From positions 992,001 to 1,056,000 of the forward strand of contig CAVTIH010000002.1 in NCBI GenBank assembly GCA_963734815.1: a DNA stretch of 64,000 bases, read 5' to 3'. The position numbers and the translations under genes were made by a program. The notes under the pieces were generated by a model. It was not told the origin of the DNA, searched no databases, and saw only the letters and a list, made by a program, of their open reading frames with translations. This document shows, piece after piece, positions 9,174 to 16,373 of this stretch (position 1 is the first letter of the stretch; each line of letters begins with the position of its first letter). Origin of the DNA: Palsa-744 sp963734815. GTDB taxonomy: Bacteria > Actinomycetota > Thermoleophilia > Solirubrobacterales > Solirubrobacteraceae.

Positions 9174-9649
9174 CTACACAAGTCGGTCGACCTCCGCCCG
9201 GTCGGGCCGCGTCCCGTGGAGATAGGCCAGGCTGTTGAAGCCCTTCTGTTCGCCCGGGCTCACGTGGTCCTCGGGCTGCGCCAAGCGGCGGCGGCGCTCC
9301 GGGGAGCTGAGCGCGTCGACGCGGCTGGCTTGGGTTGCGCCGATTTCTCGATTGCGCTGGAGCTTGGTCTCGATTAGGTCGTTGATGAGCCTCTTGATAT
9401 TCGTGTCGCGGTCGCGGTGGCCGTCGCGGACCATTCGCGCGGCGAGGAATGCGATGTCGTTGTAGTGCTTGGCGTGTCCGAACAGCCACCATGCGACGAT
9501 CTTCTCGGCCAGGATCTCGTCACGATGCAGACGATTCGCGCGATGTCGCGGACGACCTGTTCTTCGTTCAATCCAGGCCGCGTGTTGCAGAACTCGATGA
9601 TCTGCTCGTCGATGTTCTCCTCGACCGCGAGGATCGGCTCATTTGCCAT
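9174..9649 (-). pseudogene. Unrecognised helical protein, frameshifted
   Basis: ATG 9649 reads MANEPILAVEENIDEQIIEF, then LNEEQVVRDIARIV. Near 9535-9545 the sense continues in another frame: NRLHRDEILAEKIVAWWLFG, HAKHYNDIAFLAARMVRDG, to TRPDRAEVDRLV at 9174. Restored, it would be about 158 residues, acidic and helical. Its start overlaps the end of the upstream 99-codon gene (ATGGCAAATGA), so the pair was an operon. I do not recognise the family. Confidence 0.55.
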
Positions 9650-9938
9650 AGGAGAGCCAGCCCTCCAGCCGGTCGCGGCCTGCGTTCATCCTTACCCGCC
9701 AGAACGGGTCGAGCTCCATCTGCTCGTTCGCCGCTGGGCCGTCGGCGAGCATCAGCGGCGCGCGGTCGCCGCGACGAACACGGCCCGGCAGCTGTGCGCG
9801 AGCAACCTCGCCGGCGCCGAGCAGGTCGAGCATCAACCCCGTCCGGCGGGCGACTGTTGGGCCGAGCGCCAGGGCATACCGGCAGGCCGCGAGCGGATCC
9901 AGGCGCTCCTCGCGCATGCCGCGCCCCCAGGCACTCAC
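9639..9938 (-). CDS. Unrecognised 99-aa protein, first gene of an overlapping pair
   Basis: ATG 9938 to TGA 9639: RLDPLAACRYALALGPTVAR, GEVARAQLPGRVRRGD, ending ELDPFWRVRMNAGRDRLEGW and LSYGK. There are no membrane segments and no known motif. It overlaps the next gene by 11 nt in a shifted frame. The partner is frameshifted, so the unit may be inactive. It could itself be a 5'-truncated gene, since no clear ribosome-binding site precedes the ATG. Confidence 0.45.
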   Translation of the reverse strand: MSAWGRGMREERLDPLAACRYALALGPTVARRTGLMLDLLGAGEVARAQLPGRVRRGDRAPLMLADGPAANEQMELDPFWRVRMNAGRDRLEGWLSYGK

Positions 9939-10072
9939 CCATGTTTCGGTCGCGCCGCCAAGCTGCGGATGCCACAGGCGGGGGTGTCGCGCAGTGTGGC
10001 CGCCGCTACGTGCACCAGAGGCGTCGGCTTCGCCTCCGGACTACTCCCACATCGCAGCAGTATTCCGCTGCT

Positions 10073-10297
10073 CTACGCAGCAGCGCTTTGGGGAGCGACG
10101 GGTGTCGGCAGGGCTTCGAGCAAGGTTCGAGGTAGGCGGGTGCTGGCGTCCCAAATCTCGATAGCGACGAGCGTATGAGTCGCACGGTCGTAGTCGCGTA
10201 GACCGCCAGGGACACGCTCGCTGACGACATCGTCGGACTCACCCGTCGGGAGCCAGGCGATGTCCGCCTCGGGGTCATAGTAGGCGTACATGCTCAT
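10073..10297 (-). CDS. DUF2283 family small protein
   Basis: 74 residues from ATG 10297: MSMYAYYDPEADIAWLPTGE, then a strand/turn and TLVAIEIWDASTRLPRTLLE. The pattern YDPEADxxW/Y...xxGIEIxDAS is that of DUF2283, small proteins usually found next to DUF4258 genes and thought to act as antitoxin-like partners. The broken DUF4258-like gene directly upstream (10327-10520) supports this. It appears intact itself. Confidence 0.75.
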   Translation of the reverse strand: MSMYAYYDPEADIAWLPTGESDDVVSERVPGGLRDYDRATHTLVAIEIWDASTRLPRTLLEALPTPVAPQSAAA

Positions 10298-10326
10298 TCC
10301 AGGGTACCGTGCCAGACCCCGAGCAA

Positions 10327-10520
10327 CTACCCAACCCGCCACGCCGACACGATGCGTGCTGTCGTCTCGTCGCCCCCGCTGGGTGGTCGTATACGGCTTC
10401 GAAACCGACGCCATGGGCGGTGAGGCCTTCGATGAGCCAGTCGCCCTGGCCGTCGTTGATGCACTCCGCGATGTCCGTCGCGGATCGCCTGCTCGACATC
10501 AGATTGCGTCAGCATGCATG
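10327..10520 (-). pseudogene. DUF4258-like partner of the DUF2283 gene, frameshifted and truncated
   Basis: Pieces in two frames read MLTQSDVEQAIRD, then DIAECINDGQGDWLIEGLTA, HGVGFEAVYDHP, then, after another shift, GGDETTARIVSAWRVG and a stop at 10327. Together they resemble a short DUF4258-type toxin. At least two indels interrupt it, and the 5' side abuts a fragment copied from the YhcG gene. The stop lies 29 nt before the DUF2283 start. Confidence 0.45.
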
Positions 10521-10572
10521 CACAGCGCTCGCTCCGCGCGTGCTCTCGCCGCCCGCGAACGCGCCTCGTCGA

Positions 10573-10907
10573 TTCGTCGTCATCGACCTCAAGATCGAGG
10601 ACTTCAAGCCTGAGTTCGCCGGCAAGATGAACTTCTACCTCAACGCGGTCGACGCGCTCGAGCGCCAACCCGAAGACGAGCCATCGATCGGCCTGGTGCT
10701 CTGCCCCGGACGCAACAAAACGGTGACCGAATGGGCGCTGCGCGGCGTCGACGCATAGGCCCCGGCGGGAGCCCCAACGCTGGAGATTGTCCAACGGGTC
10801 GTTGGAGAAGCCGATCAGGCAGACGCGAGCATCCGCGCCGGCGGGCGGCGAGCGACGGCGCGTACACGGCGAGACCACGGCAAGAGCGACTGCCCAGGCC
10901 CGACGGC
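10573..10907. repeat. Duplicated segment E, copy 2 (YhcG fragment)
   Basis: It contains VVIDLKIEDFKPEFAGKMNF ... IGLVLCPGRNK in frame for about 60 codons, then the sequence found after the YhcG stop codon. A 185-bp stretch present in the source is missing at the junction near 10755. It is a non-functional fragment. The rest up to 11192 shows no gene except a short match (10931-10969) to 12792-12830. Confidence 0.8.
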
Positions 10908-11192
10908 TGCCGTCCTTGGCGATCTCCCGGTGAACACCCCGCAGAATGGCCCGGCGGCAAGCAGGGGTGTCGGTCGGACGAGCGGTAGCCGCCACGGCCT
11001 TTGCCGTGGGCATCGCCGTGCTGGTTGCGAAGCCCCCCGATGCCCTCCACGACGGAGGTCGCTCCGCCGAGTATTCGTCTGATTTGGGTCGTCTCCTCGC
11101 CGGCTGCATCGGGTGCCACGCACAGCGATTCAGAGGCGCGCGCCAAGATGAAGAGGTTCGTGACTCGCCGGAATCGCAGGTACCATCGGGGC

Positions 11193-11627
11193 ATGTCGCC
11201 ACAGTCAAAGGCGGATCTGGCTCGCGAGCACCTTACGAGAGCCAGCGGAGCGTTTGAGCTCGGGGATCCTGTGGTAGGCGTCACCTTCCTGCATCTCGCT
11301 GCAGAGGCGGCGGTCGTCGCACTGGCCGAGCTGAATGGCATCCCGACCGAACGCCAGCACTGGCGTAAGGGGGAGGCGGCGACCGAGCTACACGCGCGCG
11401 GCATCCTGTCCACGGACCTTGGTCCGATGCTGGAGTGGCTGAATCAGGCGCGCAAGGACGCTGGCTATGAGGGCGAGGACCCGGACTTTGGCGACTGGAC
11501 TTCGGAGGAGCTCGTGGGCACCGTCGAGGATGCTGTACACGCAGCCCAAGGGGCTGCACACACTGTTCCGAATGAGGATGAGAAGAGAGAGGGAGCGGTG
11601 GACACCCTGGAGGAGTCGAGTCCATGA
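11193..11627 (+). CDS. HEPN-domain protein, toxin of a second MNT/HEPN pair
   Basis: A 144-residue protein. It is helical at the N-terminus (KADLAREHLTRASGAFELGD, FLHLAAEAAVVALAE). The stretch ARKDAGYEGEDPDF resembles the RxxxxYxG region typical of HEPN proteins that sense or cut RNA. Its stop overlaps the ATG of the nucleotidyltransferase gene (ATGA). TACCAT at 11181-11186, 6 nt before the ATG, fits a -10 box of a leaderless transcript. Here the HEPN gene comes first, the reverse of the pair at 844-1925. Confidence 0.7.
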   Translation: MSPQSKADLAREHLTRASGAFELGDPVVGVTFLHLAAEAAVVALAELNGIPTERQHWRKGEAATELHARGILSTDLGPMLEWLNQARKDAGYEGEDPDFGDWTSEELVGTVEDAVHAAQGAAHTVPNEDEKREGAVDTLEESSP

Positions 11628-12364
11628 CGGCGGTGGATGTAGCAACCCAACTTTCCGTCGATGCTAGATGGAGTGCTCGCCTGCGAGACGATCGCGGGCG
11701 AGCGATCAAGCTCCAAACACCTCCGCAGCGGCAGGCCACGGAGACGATCCTTCAGCGTGCGCTTGTCCTTGGCGCCCAAGCGGTGGCGCTCACCGGCTCG
11801 ACCGTCCGTGGTCAGCGAACGACGATCAGCGATCTCGATCTTATGGTCGTCGGTGGGCGCCCCAACCTCGGGGGTATCCGGGAAGACGTCGATGTGTACG
11901 CGGCCAGCGCAAATGCGTTCTGGGAGCGATTGCTCGCCGGCGATGACTACGTCCAGTGGACGCTGCGCTTTGGCTGCATACTGCACGACGACGGTATCGT
12001 ACGGAGCGCGAGCCGCTATATCGAGGAGCATGGCCTCGCCCCGTCCGCTGAGCGCAAGCTCACCCAGGCCCGTCGCGGGTTCAGCCTGGCCCGGCTGGTT
12101 CTCGAGGGCGGCGACGTCGAGGCGGCCCGTGAGCAGTGTCGCGCGGCTCTGACCACGATCGCACGGTGGTGGTTGATCGCAAACGGGGAGTTCCCGCTCT
12201 CCCGCAACGAGCTCTCCGGCCAGCTGGTTACGCTCGGCCGCTTCGATCTGGCCGCGGCACTGCACCGTCTGATCCACGACGAGCCCTCCCGCGAGGAACT
12301 GCAAACCGGCCTCGAGCTCGCCGAGAAGCTCATAGGCGAGCGGCTAGCTGACGAGGGTCCCTAA
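11624..12364 (+). CDS. Nucleotidyltransferase-domain protein, partner of the HEPN gene
   Basis: 246 residues. The signature GSTVRGQRTTISDLDLMVVG (GS at 58-59, aspartates at 70 and 72) defines the nucleotidyltransferase fold. The C-terminal 120 residues are helical (LTQARRGFSLARLVLEGGDV, AREQCRAALTTIARWW), like a fused HEPN-type or substrate-binding domain. This is larger than a minimal MntA. Coupled by 4-nt overlap to the upstream HEPN gene, it probably modifies or neutralises that protein. Confidence 0.75.
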   Translation: MTAVDVATQLSVDARWSARLRDDRGRAIKLQTPPQRQATETILQRALVLGAQAVALTGSTVRGQRTTISDLDLMVVGGRPNLGGIREDVDVYAASANAFWERLLAGDDYVQWTLRFGCILHDDGIVRSASRYIEEHGLAPSAERKLTQARRGFSLARLVLEGGDVEAAREQCRAALTTIARWWLIANGEFPLSRNELSGQLVTLGRFDLAAALHRLIHDEPSREELQTGLELAEKLIGERLADEGP

Positions 12365-12976
12365 TATCGCAACACCAAGCGACTCGGAGGGGCACGCAAT
12401 GGACCTCGTGGCCTGACCCCCTGAATTCAGTCCATTACTAGGGGACCAGATCAACATTCAAGTTGTTCTGTTCCGCCCGGCCTGCGCCCAGCGCCCGACG
12501 CGGGGCACGATGCCCCGCGCCCACCCGGCCCCTGTGGCACGCTGGGTCACGCGGACGATCCCCTACCCCACCGCTCCAGCCGAAACCCCGCGACTTCCTG
12601 CCAACGCAGGGGCAGATCTCCAAGTCCTTGGTTCCCCGCCGAGCTCCCTGCCACTGGGCCGCCAACTGGCCGACCGCAACAAACGCGACACCGTGGCGCT
12701 CCAACGCCGCAAGCATTGCAAGCGTGTACGTTCAGCCACTCACTCCACTCCTCAAGCGAGACAAACTGGGACTTCACCAGTTGCAAATCGATGAACACCC
12801 CGCAGAGTGGCCCGGCGGCAAGCAGGGGTGATGAGAACGACATGGGAGGAGTCACCAACCCTCATAGCTGCCGCCCATCAAGGCGGGCCCCACAACGCGG
12901 GGACACGATCAGCCGGATCACCTCCCGTTCAGCCTCGTGAGAGACTGGTAGAGAACCACGAATTGGAGCGAAAGGG
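12365..12976. other. Gene-poor stretch with duplicated debris
   Basis: Contains duplicate F copy 2 (12487-12637), a 39-bp duplicate (12792-12830) and a nucleotidyltransferase remnant on the minus strand. The last 20 nt hold the ribosome-binding site (GAGCGAAAGGG) of the SDR gene at 12977. Confidence 0.6.
12603..12716 (-). pseudogene. Nucleotidyltransferase (AbiEii-like) N-terminal remnant
   Basis: From ATG 12716 the minus strand reads MLAALERHGVAFVAVGQLAA, then QWQGARRGTKDLEICP. This is the usual opening of AbiEii/NTP-transferase-like proteins (L..aLe.hGV.fv.vGg.A....GA.R.TkDlDi.p). The sequence then degenerates inside duplicate F. Only about 38 residues survive. Confidence 0.45.
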
Positions 12977-13429
12977 ATGAGTGATCAAAACGAGGGCCGC
13001 GTGGCAGTCATCACTGGCGCGTCATCGGGTATCGGCGCAGCCACCGCTCGAGCATTGGCTGCTGATGGTCACCGCGTAGCGTTGCTTGCCCGACGGATCG
13101 ATCGGATCAACGTTCTTGCCGAAGAGATCGGGAAGGGGGCAATCGCAATCGAAGCGGACGTCACCGACCGCGACTCGCTCGTCGCCGCGGCGGAGCGGGT
13201 GCAGAGCGAGCTCGGAGGCGCGGGCATCCTCGTCAACAACGCCGGCGTGATGCTGCTGGGGCCCTTTACGTCCGATCAGCGCAGAGAGCAAGAGCAGATG
13301 GTCAGGGTCAACCTCCTGGGTGCCATGACGACAACCGAGGTGTTCTTGGATCAGCTGAAAGACGGCGGCGGCGACCTCGTCAACCTCTCCTCGGTTGCAG
13401 GCCGGACCGCCCGACCCGGTAACGCGGCT

Positions 13430-14421
13430 AGTGCGTATCCGGTTTGCTCATGCTGTTTGGCTGGTGTGGGTGGTGAGCTGGCGGTAGGTGGTTGGGGGGT
13501 GGCGTCCTGCGAGCCCGAGTAGCGTCTGAAACGCCGCCATCGGTGTGTGCCGGCGGTTGTGGCGGAACACGTACTCATCGAGGTAGACGGGCAGGTGCTC
13601 GTCAGAGACGTCGCGGTGAGTGCCGTGCATCCAGGCCTTCAGGTTGCTGACGGCGCGGTGCGCACGGGGTAGCAGTTGCTCGCCGGGCGCTGCGGCTCGC
13701 TGGCTGCGTGGCCGGTGCTCGTAGCCGAGCTTGGCGAGCCCGGCGTAACCTTGCCACCCGTCGGTGTGGACAATCGCGCTAGCAGCGGTTGTAGCCTTCA
13801 GAAGTCCATGCAGCGAGTCAGCCGAGGCGTCGTTCAGGACTTGCAGGCGTAGCCGTCCCGAGCCGCGACCACGAACCTCTACAGCGATGCCGACGAGCAC
13901 CTTCTTGCCCCGCTGGCGGCCGCCTTTGCGTCCCTCTTCCAGTCCCCCGAGGAAGAACTCGTCGACCTCGACCTCGTCCTTGAGCGGCTCACGCTCGGGG
14001 GCGACCATCGCTCGCCTGAGCTTCTGCAGGATCAGCCACGCTGTCTCATAGCGCGACAGGCCGAGCTGGCGCTGCAGCTGCTTGGCCGAGATCCCGGGAT
14101 GGTGCGTAGCGACCAAGTACGCCGCCCAAAACCACGTCCGCAGCGGCGTGCGCGTCTTGTGCATCACGGTCCCCGCCGTCACAGAGGTCTGCAAAGCGCA
14201 CTCCGAGCACTGCCACAAATGACGGCGCTCCAGCACCCACGCCGAGCGACCCCCACACCCCGGACAGACGAACCCCTCCGGCCAGCGCGAAGCCGCCAGA
14301 TAGTCAAGGCACGCCGCCTCTGTCGCAAACCGCTCCTGGAACTCCATGATCGTGCGCGGGAAGTCTGGCCGAGCCACCGGCGAACCGTAGCGACCCTACC
14401 TGACGTAACCGGATACGCACT
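13430..14421 (-). mobile_element. Complete IS1595-type insertion sequence, 992 bp
   Basis: The ends are perfect 15-bp inverted repeats (AGTGCGTATCCGGTT at the left, its complement at the right). The element is flanked by 8-bp direct repeats ACGCGGCT (13422-13429 and 14422-14429), the duplication length typical of IS1595 elements. It carries one transposase gene on the minus strand. Perfect ends and target duplication suggest a recent insertion. Confidence 0.95.
13448..14377 (-). CDS. IS1595-family transposase
   Basis: 309 residues. An N-terminal zinc ribbon (CPGCGG ... CSEC, about residues 38-62) is followed by a helical region (GISAKQLQRQLGLSRYETAW) and an ISXO2-like DDE catalytic core. The core shows EVEVDEFFLGG, then IVHTDGWQGY, then HRAVSNLKAWMHGTHR and YLDEYVFRHNRR. 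Length and motif order match the ISXO2/IS1595 group. It nearly fills the element, is intact, and is antisense to the disrupted SDR gene. Confidence 0.93.
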   Translation of the reverse strand: MARPDFPRTIMEFQERFATEAACLDYLAASRWPEGFVCPGCGGRSAWVLERRHLWQCSECALQTSVTAGTVMHKTRTPLRTWFWAAYLVATHHPGISAKQLQRQLGLSRYETAWLILQKLRRAMVAPEREPLKDEVEVDEFFLGGLEEGRKGGRQRGKKVLVGIAVEVRGRGSGRLRLQVLNDASADSLHGLLKATTAASAIVHTDGWQGYAGLAKLGYEHRPRSQRAAAPGEQLLPRAHRAVSNLKAWMHGTHRDVSDEHLPVYLDEYVFRHNRRHTPMAAFQTLLGLAGRHPPTTYRQLTTHTSQTA

Positions 14422-14721
14422 ACGCGGCTTATGCTGCCACGAAGTGGGGCATGAACGGTTGGTCAGAGTCCCTGCGCCAAGAGCTCCAGCCGGACATCCG
14501 GGTGATCGTGATCGAGCCTGGCGCCGTCGCAACCGAGCTGCCACAGCACATCACCGATGCCCCAACCAAGCAGGGCGTGGAGCAGATGTACGAGACCACC
14601 GCCATCCCCGCCGAGGACATTGCCGAGATCATCGCGTTCGCCGTCAGTCGTCCACGCCGCACGACGATCAACGAGATCCTGGTTCGGCCTTCTGGGCAGG
14701 CCGGTTAGCGCATGGAGATGA

Positions 14722-14813
14722 TCATCTCAACAACGGCGTCGAGATGCCGGCGCTGGGCCTGGGGGTCTTTCAGACGCCATCCGATGAGACTCGTGACGCG
14801 GTTTGCGCTCGAC
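14722..14813 (+). pseudogene. Aldo/keto reductase N-terminal fragment
   Basis: Right after the SDR stop the plus strand reads HLNNGVEMPALGLGVFQTPS, then DETRDAV, the characteristic first strand and turn of aldo/keto reductases. Homology ends after about 30 codons, just before the VapBC cassette. An SDR-AKR operon was probably truncated when the toxin-antitoxin cassette arrived. Confidence 0.6.
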
Positions 14814-14860
14814 GGTTTAGTCTTCGCCTGCCAGCCTCCAGGCTCCATCACTTGATGCGC

Positions 14861-14866
14861 TATGAT
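14861..14866 (+). promoter_or_regulatory. -10-like element of vapBC, leaderless arrangement
   Basis: TATGAT ends 8 nt before the ATG at 14875, within two direct copies of GATGCGCTA. The short distance implies transcription starting at or next to the start codon. The direct repeats may be antitoxin-binding sites. Confidence 0.45.
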
Positions 14867-14874
14867 GCGCTACT

Positions 14875-15171
14875 ATGGAACCTCGTAGAAGGGCGCCCCG
14901 GCGGACAGGGCACAGAACCACTCTCACCGTGCCTCACTCTGTGCTCGACGCAGCGGATCGGCTGGCGCAAGAGCTGGGCACTACGACCAACGACGCAATC
15001 GTGCGCCTAGCGGAGGAAGGTGCCTCTTCCCGCGAGCGCCATGAGCAGATCGCCGCACTGGCAGCTGAGCGCCGCGCCACGGTCGAGCGCGCTGGCTCGA
15101 GCGATGCGCTCGCATTCCCGTCGGCAGACGAGCTCCATGAGGCGATGCTCGCAGGCCGGCGTGCTTCTTGA
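14875..15171 (+). CDS. vapB: VapB-type antitoxin
   Basis: 98 residues: a basic N-terminus, then TTLTVPHSVLDAADRLAQEL and TTTNDAIVRLAEEGAS, which fits a ribbon-helix-helix domain. The acidic C-terminal tail (FPSADELHEAMLAGRR) probably wraps the toxin. Its stop TGA overlaps the TTG start of the PIN gene (TTGA). It represses its own promoter in typical systems; the start sits 8 nt after a -10 box. Confidence 0.75.
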   Translation: MEPRRRAPRRTGHRTTLTVPHSVLDAADRLAQELGTTTNDAIVRLAEEGASSRERHEQIAALAAERRATVERAGSSDALAFPSADELHEAMLAGRRAS

Positions 15172-15656
15172 CGCCTACTTGGGACACGACGCTCGTATCC
15201 CGGATCTATCCGGGCGGGCCGCTGGAGCGGCATCTGTTGGATCAGGCGCGCACAGACGAGCCGGTCGCCGTCACAGCGCCCACCATAATGGAGGTCGTCC
15301 GCGGCCTCCAAGCAACCGCGGTCGACAAGCCGAGGATTGCGTTGGCGTTGACCTGGTTTGTCGGGCTCGCCGCGAGCGATCTGGTGGAGATCCTCGCGCT
15401 CGACCGCCCCGCGGCTATCGTCGCTGGGCGACTCCGAGCAATGCAGCCGACACCACCCACCGGCGCCCGACGCAAGGGCGTCAAGCCCGAGCAACGCGCC
15501 GGGTGGGTGCTCGATATTCAGATCGCGGCCTGCGCCTGGACCCACGGCCGCCAGATCGCCACCGAGAACCGCCGCGACTTCGAGGCCCTGCGCGACCTCA
15601 TCGCAAAGCTCTACCCTGACACCTCGCCGCTCGTGGTTGCTCCACCGCCCCCATAG
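15168..15656 (+). CDS. vapC: VapC-type PIN ribonuclease toxin
   Basis: 162 residues from a TTG overlapping the antitoxin stop. The start TPTWDTTLVSRIYPGGPLE carries the first catalytic Asp; then come APTIMEVVRGL (conserved Glu) and, near the end, LDIQIAACAWTHGRQIATEN, then RRDFEAL with the last acidic residues. PIN toxins cleave tRNA or rRNA sites. The variant start (WDTT rather than ILVDT) is a known PIN subgroup. The gene appears complete. Confidence 0.8.
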   Translation: MTPTWDTTLVSRIYPGGPLERHLLDQARTDEPVAVTAPTIMEVVRGLQATAVDKPRIALALTWFVGLAASDLVEILALDRPAAIVAGRLRAMQPTPPTGARRKGVKPEQRAGWVLDIQIAACAWTHGRQIATENRRDFEALRDLIAKLYPDTSPLVVAPPPP

Positions 15657-15774
15657 ACGATCGCGTCGCTGGCGCCGTAGTGCTCCAGCGCGCCTGCAGC
15701 ACCGGGCTCCCCCCGAACGCTGTAATGGACCGCTGAGAACGGTGGGTGTCGCGTAAAGGTGGGACACCGGCAGG

Positions 15775-16149
15775 CTACCATGCGCTGGATGGGTTGCGTC
15801 CCACGAACGCCGTATAGTCGCGCCAAGTCAGAGAGTCGGGGCGTGCGGCGAGCTCGTCCGCGAGCCGCGCCAGGATGACTCCGAACTCGCTGTGGTCGAT
15901 CCCGACGAGGATCGCACAGCCTGCGTGATGCCGGCGCTCGCCCGCCCATTCCCGCGCGATGCGGGCAAAATCGCGCGCGTTGAAGGTGACCATGATCCGA
16001 TCTTCCGCTGCCGCAAGCTCGAGCAGGCGGTCGTCCGCCCAGCCGTCAAGCCCGCGCTCTTCGTCGGCCGCTCGAACATCGTAACCGTGATCGCGCAGTG
16101 CTCTGGCGATCCGCCCTGCCGAGACGTGGGCGTCGAGGAACAGCCGCAT
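15775..16149 (-). CDS. DUF5615 PIN-like toxin, apparently without an intact antitoxin
   Basis: 124 residues: MRLFLDAHVSAGRIARALRD, HGYDVRAADEERGLDGWADD, then RIMVTFNARDFARIAREW. The spaced acidic residues (D6, DD of WADD, ARDF) are the DUF5615/Mut7-C-like PIN core. Such toxins usually follow a DUF433 or RHH antitoxin. Here only a start-less remnant (16156-16248) precedes it by 6 nt, so it is either an orphan or relies on another antitoxin. Confidence 0.75.
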   Translation of the reverse strand: MRLFLDAHVSAGRIARALRDHGYDVRAADEERGLDGWADDRLLELAAAEDRIMVTFNARDFARIAREWAGERRHHAGCAILVGIDHSEFGVILARLADELAARPDSLTWRDYTAFVGRNPSSAW

Positions 16150-16155
16150 CTGTGC

Positions 16156-16248
16156 TCAGCGCTCGCCGAGCACGTCGATCGTCGGGTACTCCCGGTGAAG
16201 CAGCGGCGCACTCGGCGGTCGCCATCGGCTCGGCCCACCCCGACCGGT
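16156..16248 (-). pseudogene. Antitoxin remnant before the DUF5615 toxin
   Basis: A 30-codon frame bounded by stops ends APLLHREYPTIDVLGER just 6 nt before the toxin ATG. It has no start codon in frame; a GTG and an ATG exist in another frame, implying a frameshift. The position is where the antitoxin should be. Confidence 0.35.
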
Positions 16249-16267
16249 CTATAGAAATCTAGCGTTG

Positions 16268-16286
16268 TATAGCGCGTACGCCTATA
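16268..16286 (-). promoter_or_regulatory. Operator-like inverted repeat upstream of the toxin remnant operon
   Basis: TATAGCGCGTACGCCTATA has inverted arms TATAG/CTATA around an inner CGTACG. It lies just upstream of the antitoxin remnant and resembles the TATAC/GTATA operator at 44687, so it may be an old autoregulatory site. Confidence 0.35.
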
Positions 16287-16373
16287 CTGGCCGCTGCGCC
16301 CGCGGCAGAGCTTGCTGGACTGGCGAAACCGCCTATCGGTGTGCCCGACGAGGATCGGGCCCGGCTGGGAGGC

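Larger units (their letters stand above)
12977..14708 (+). pseudogene. Short-chain dehydrogenase/reductase interrupted by an IS element
   Basis: The 5' part (12977-13429) has the SDR nucleotide-binding motif TGASSGIG, NNAG and the SS catalytic region (LVNLSSVAGR), ending RPGNAA. The 3' part (14430-14708) resumes with YAATKWGMNGWSES, the YxxxK active site, then IEPGAVATEL. Removing 13430-14429 (element plus one copy of the 8-bp duplication) rejoins the frame exactly as GNAAYAATK and gives a normal 243-residue SDR. The element thus landed two codons before the catalytic Tyr. The original start has a good ribosome-binding site. Confidence 0.95.
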
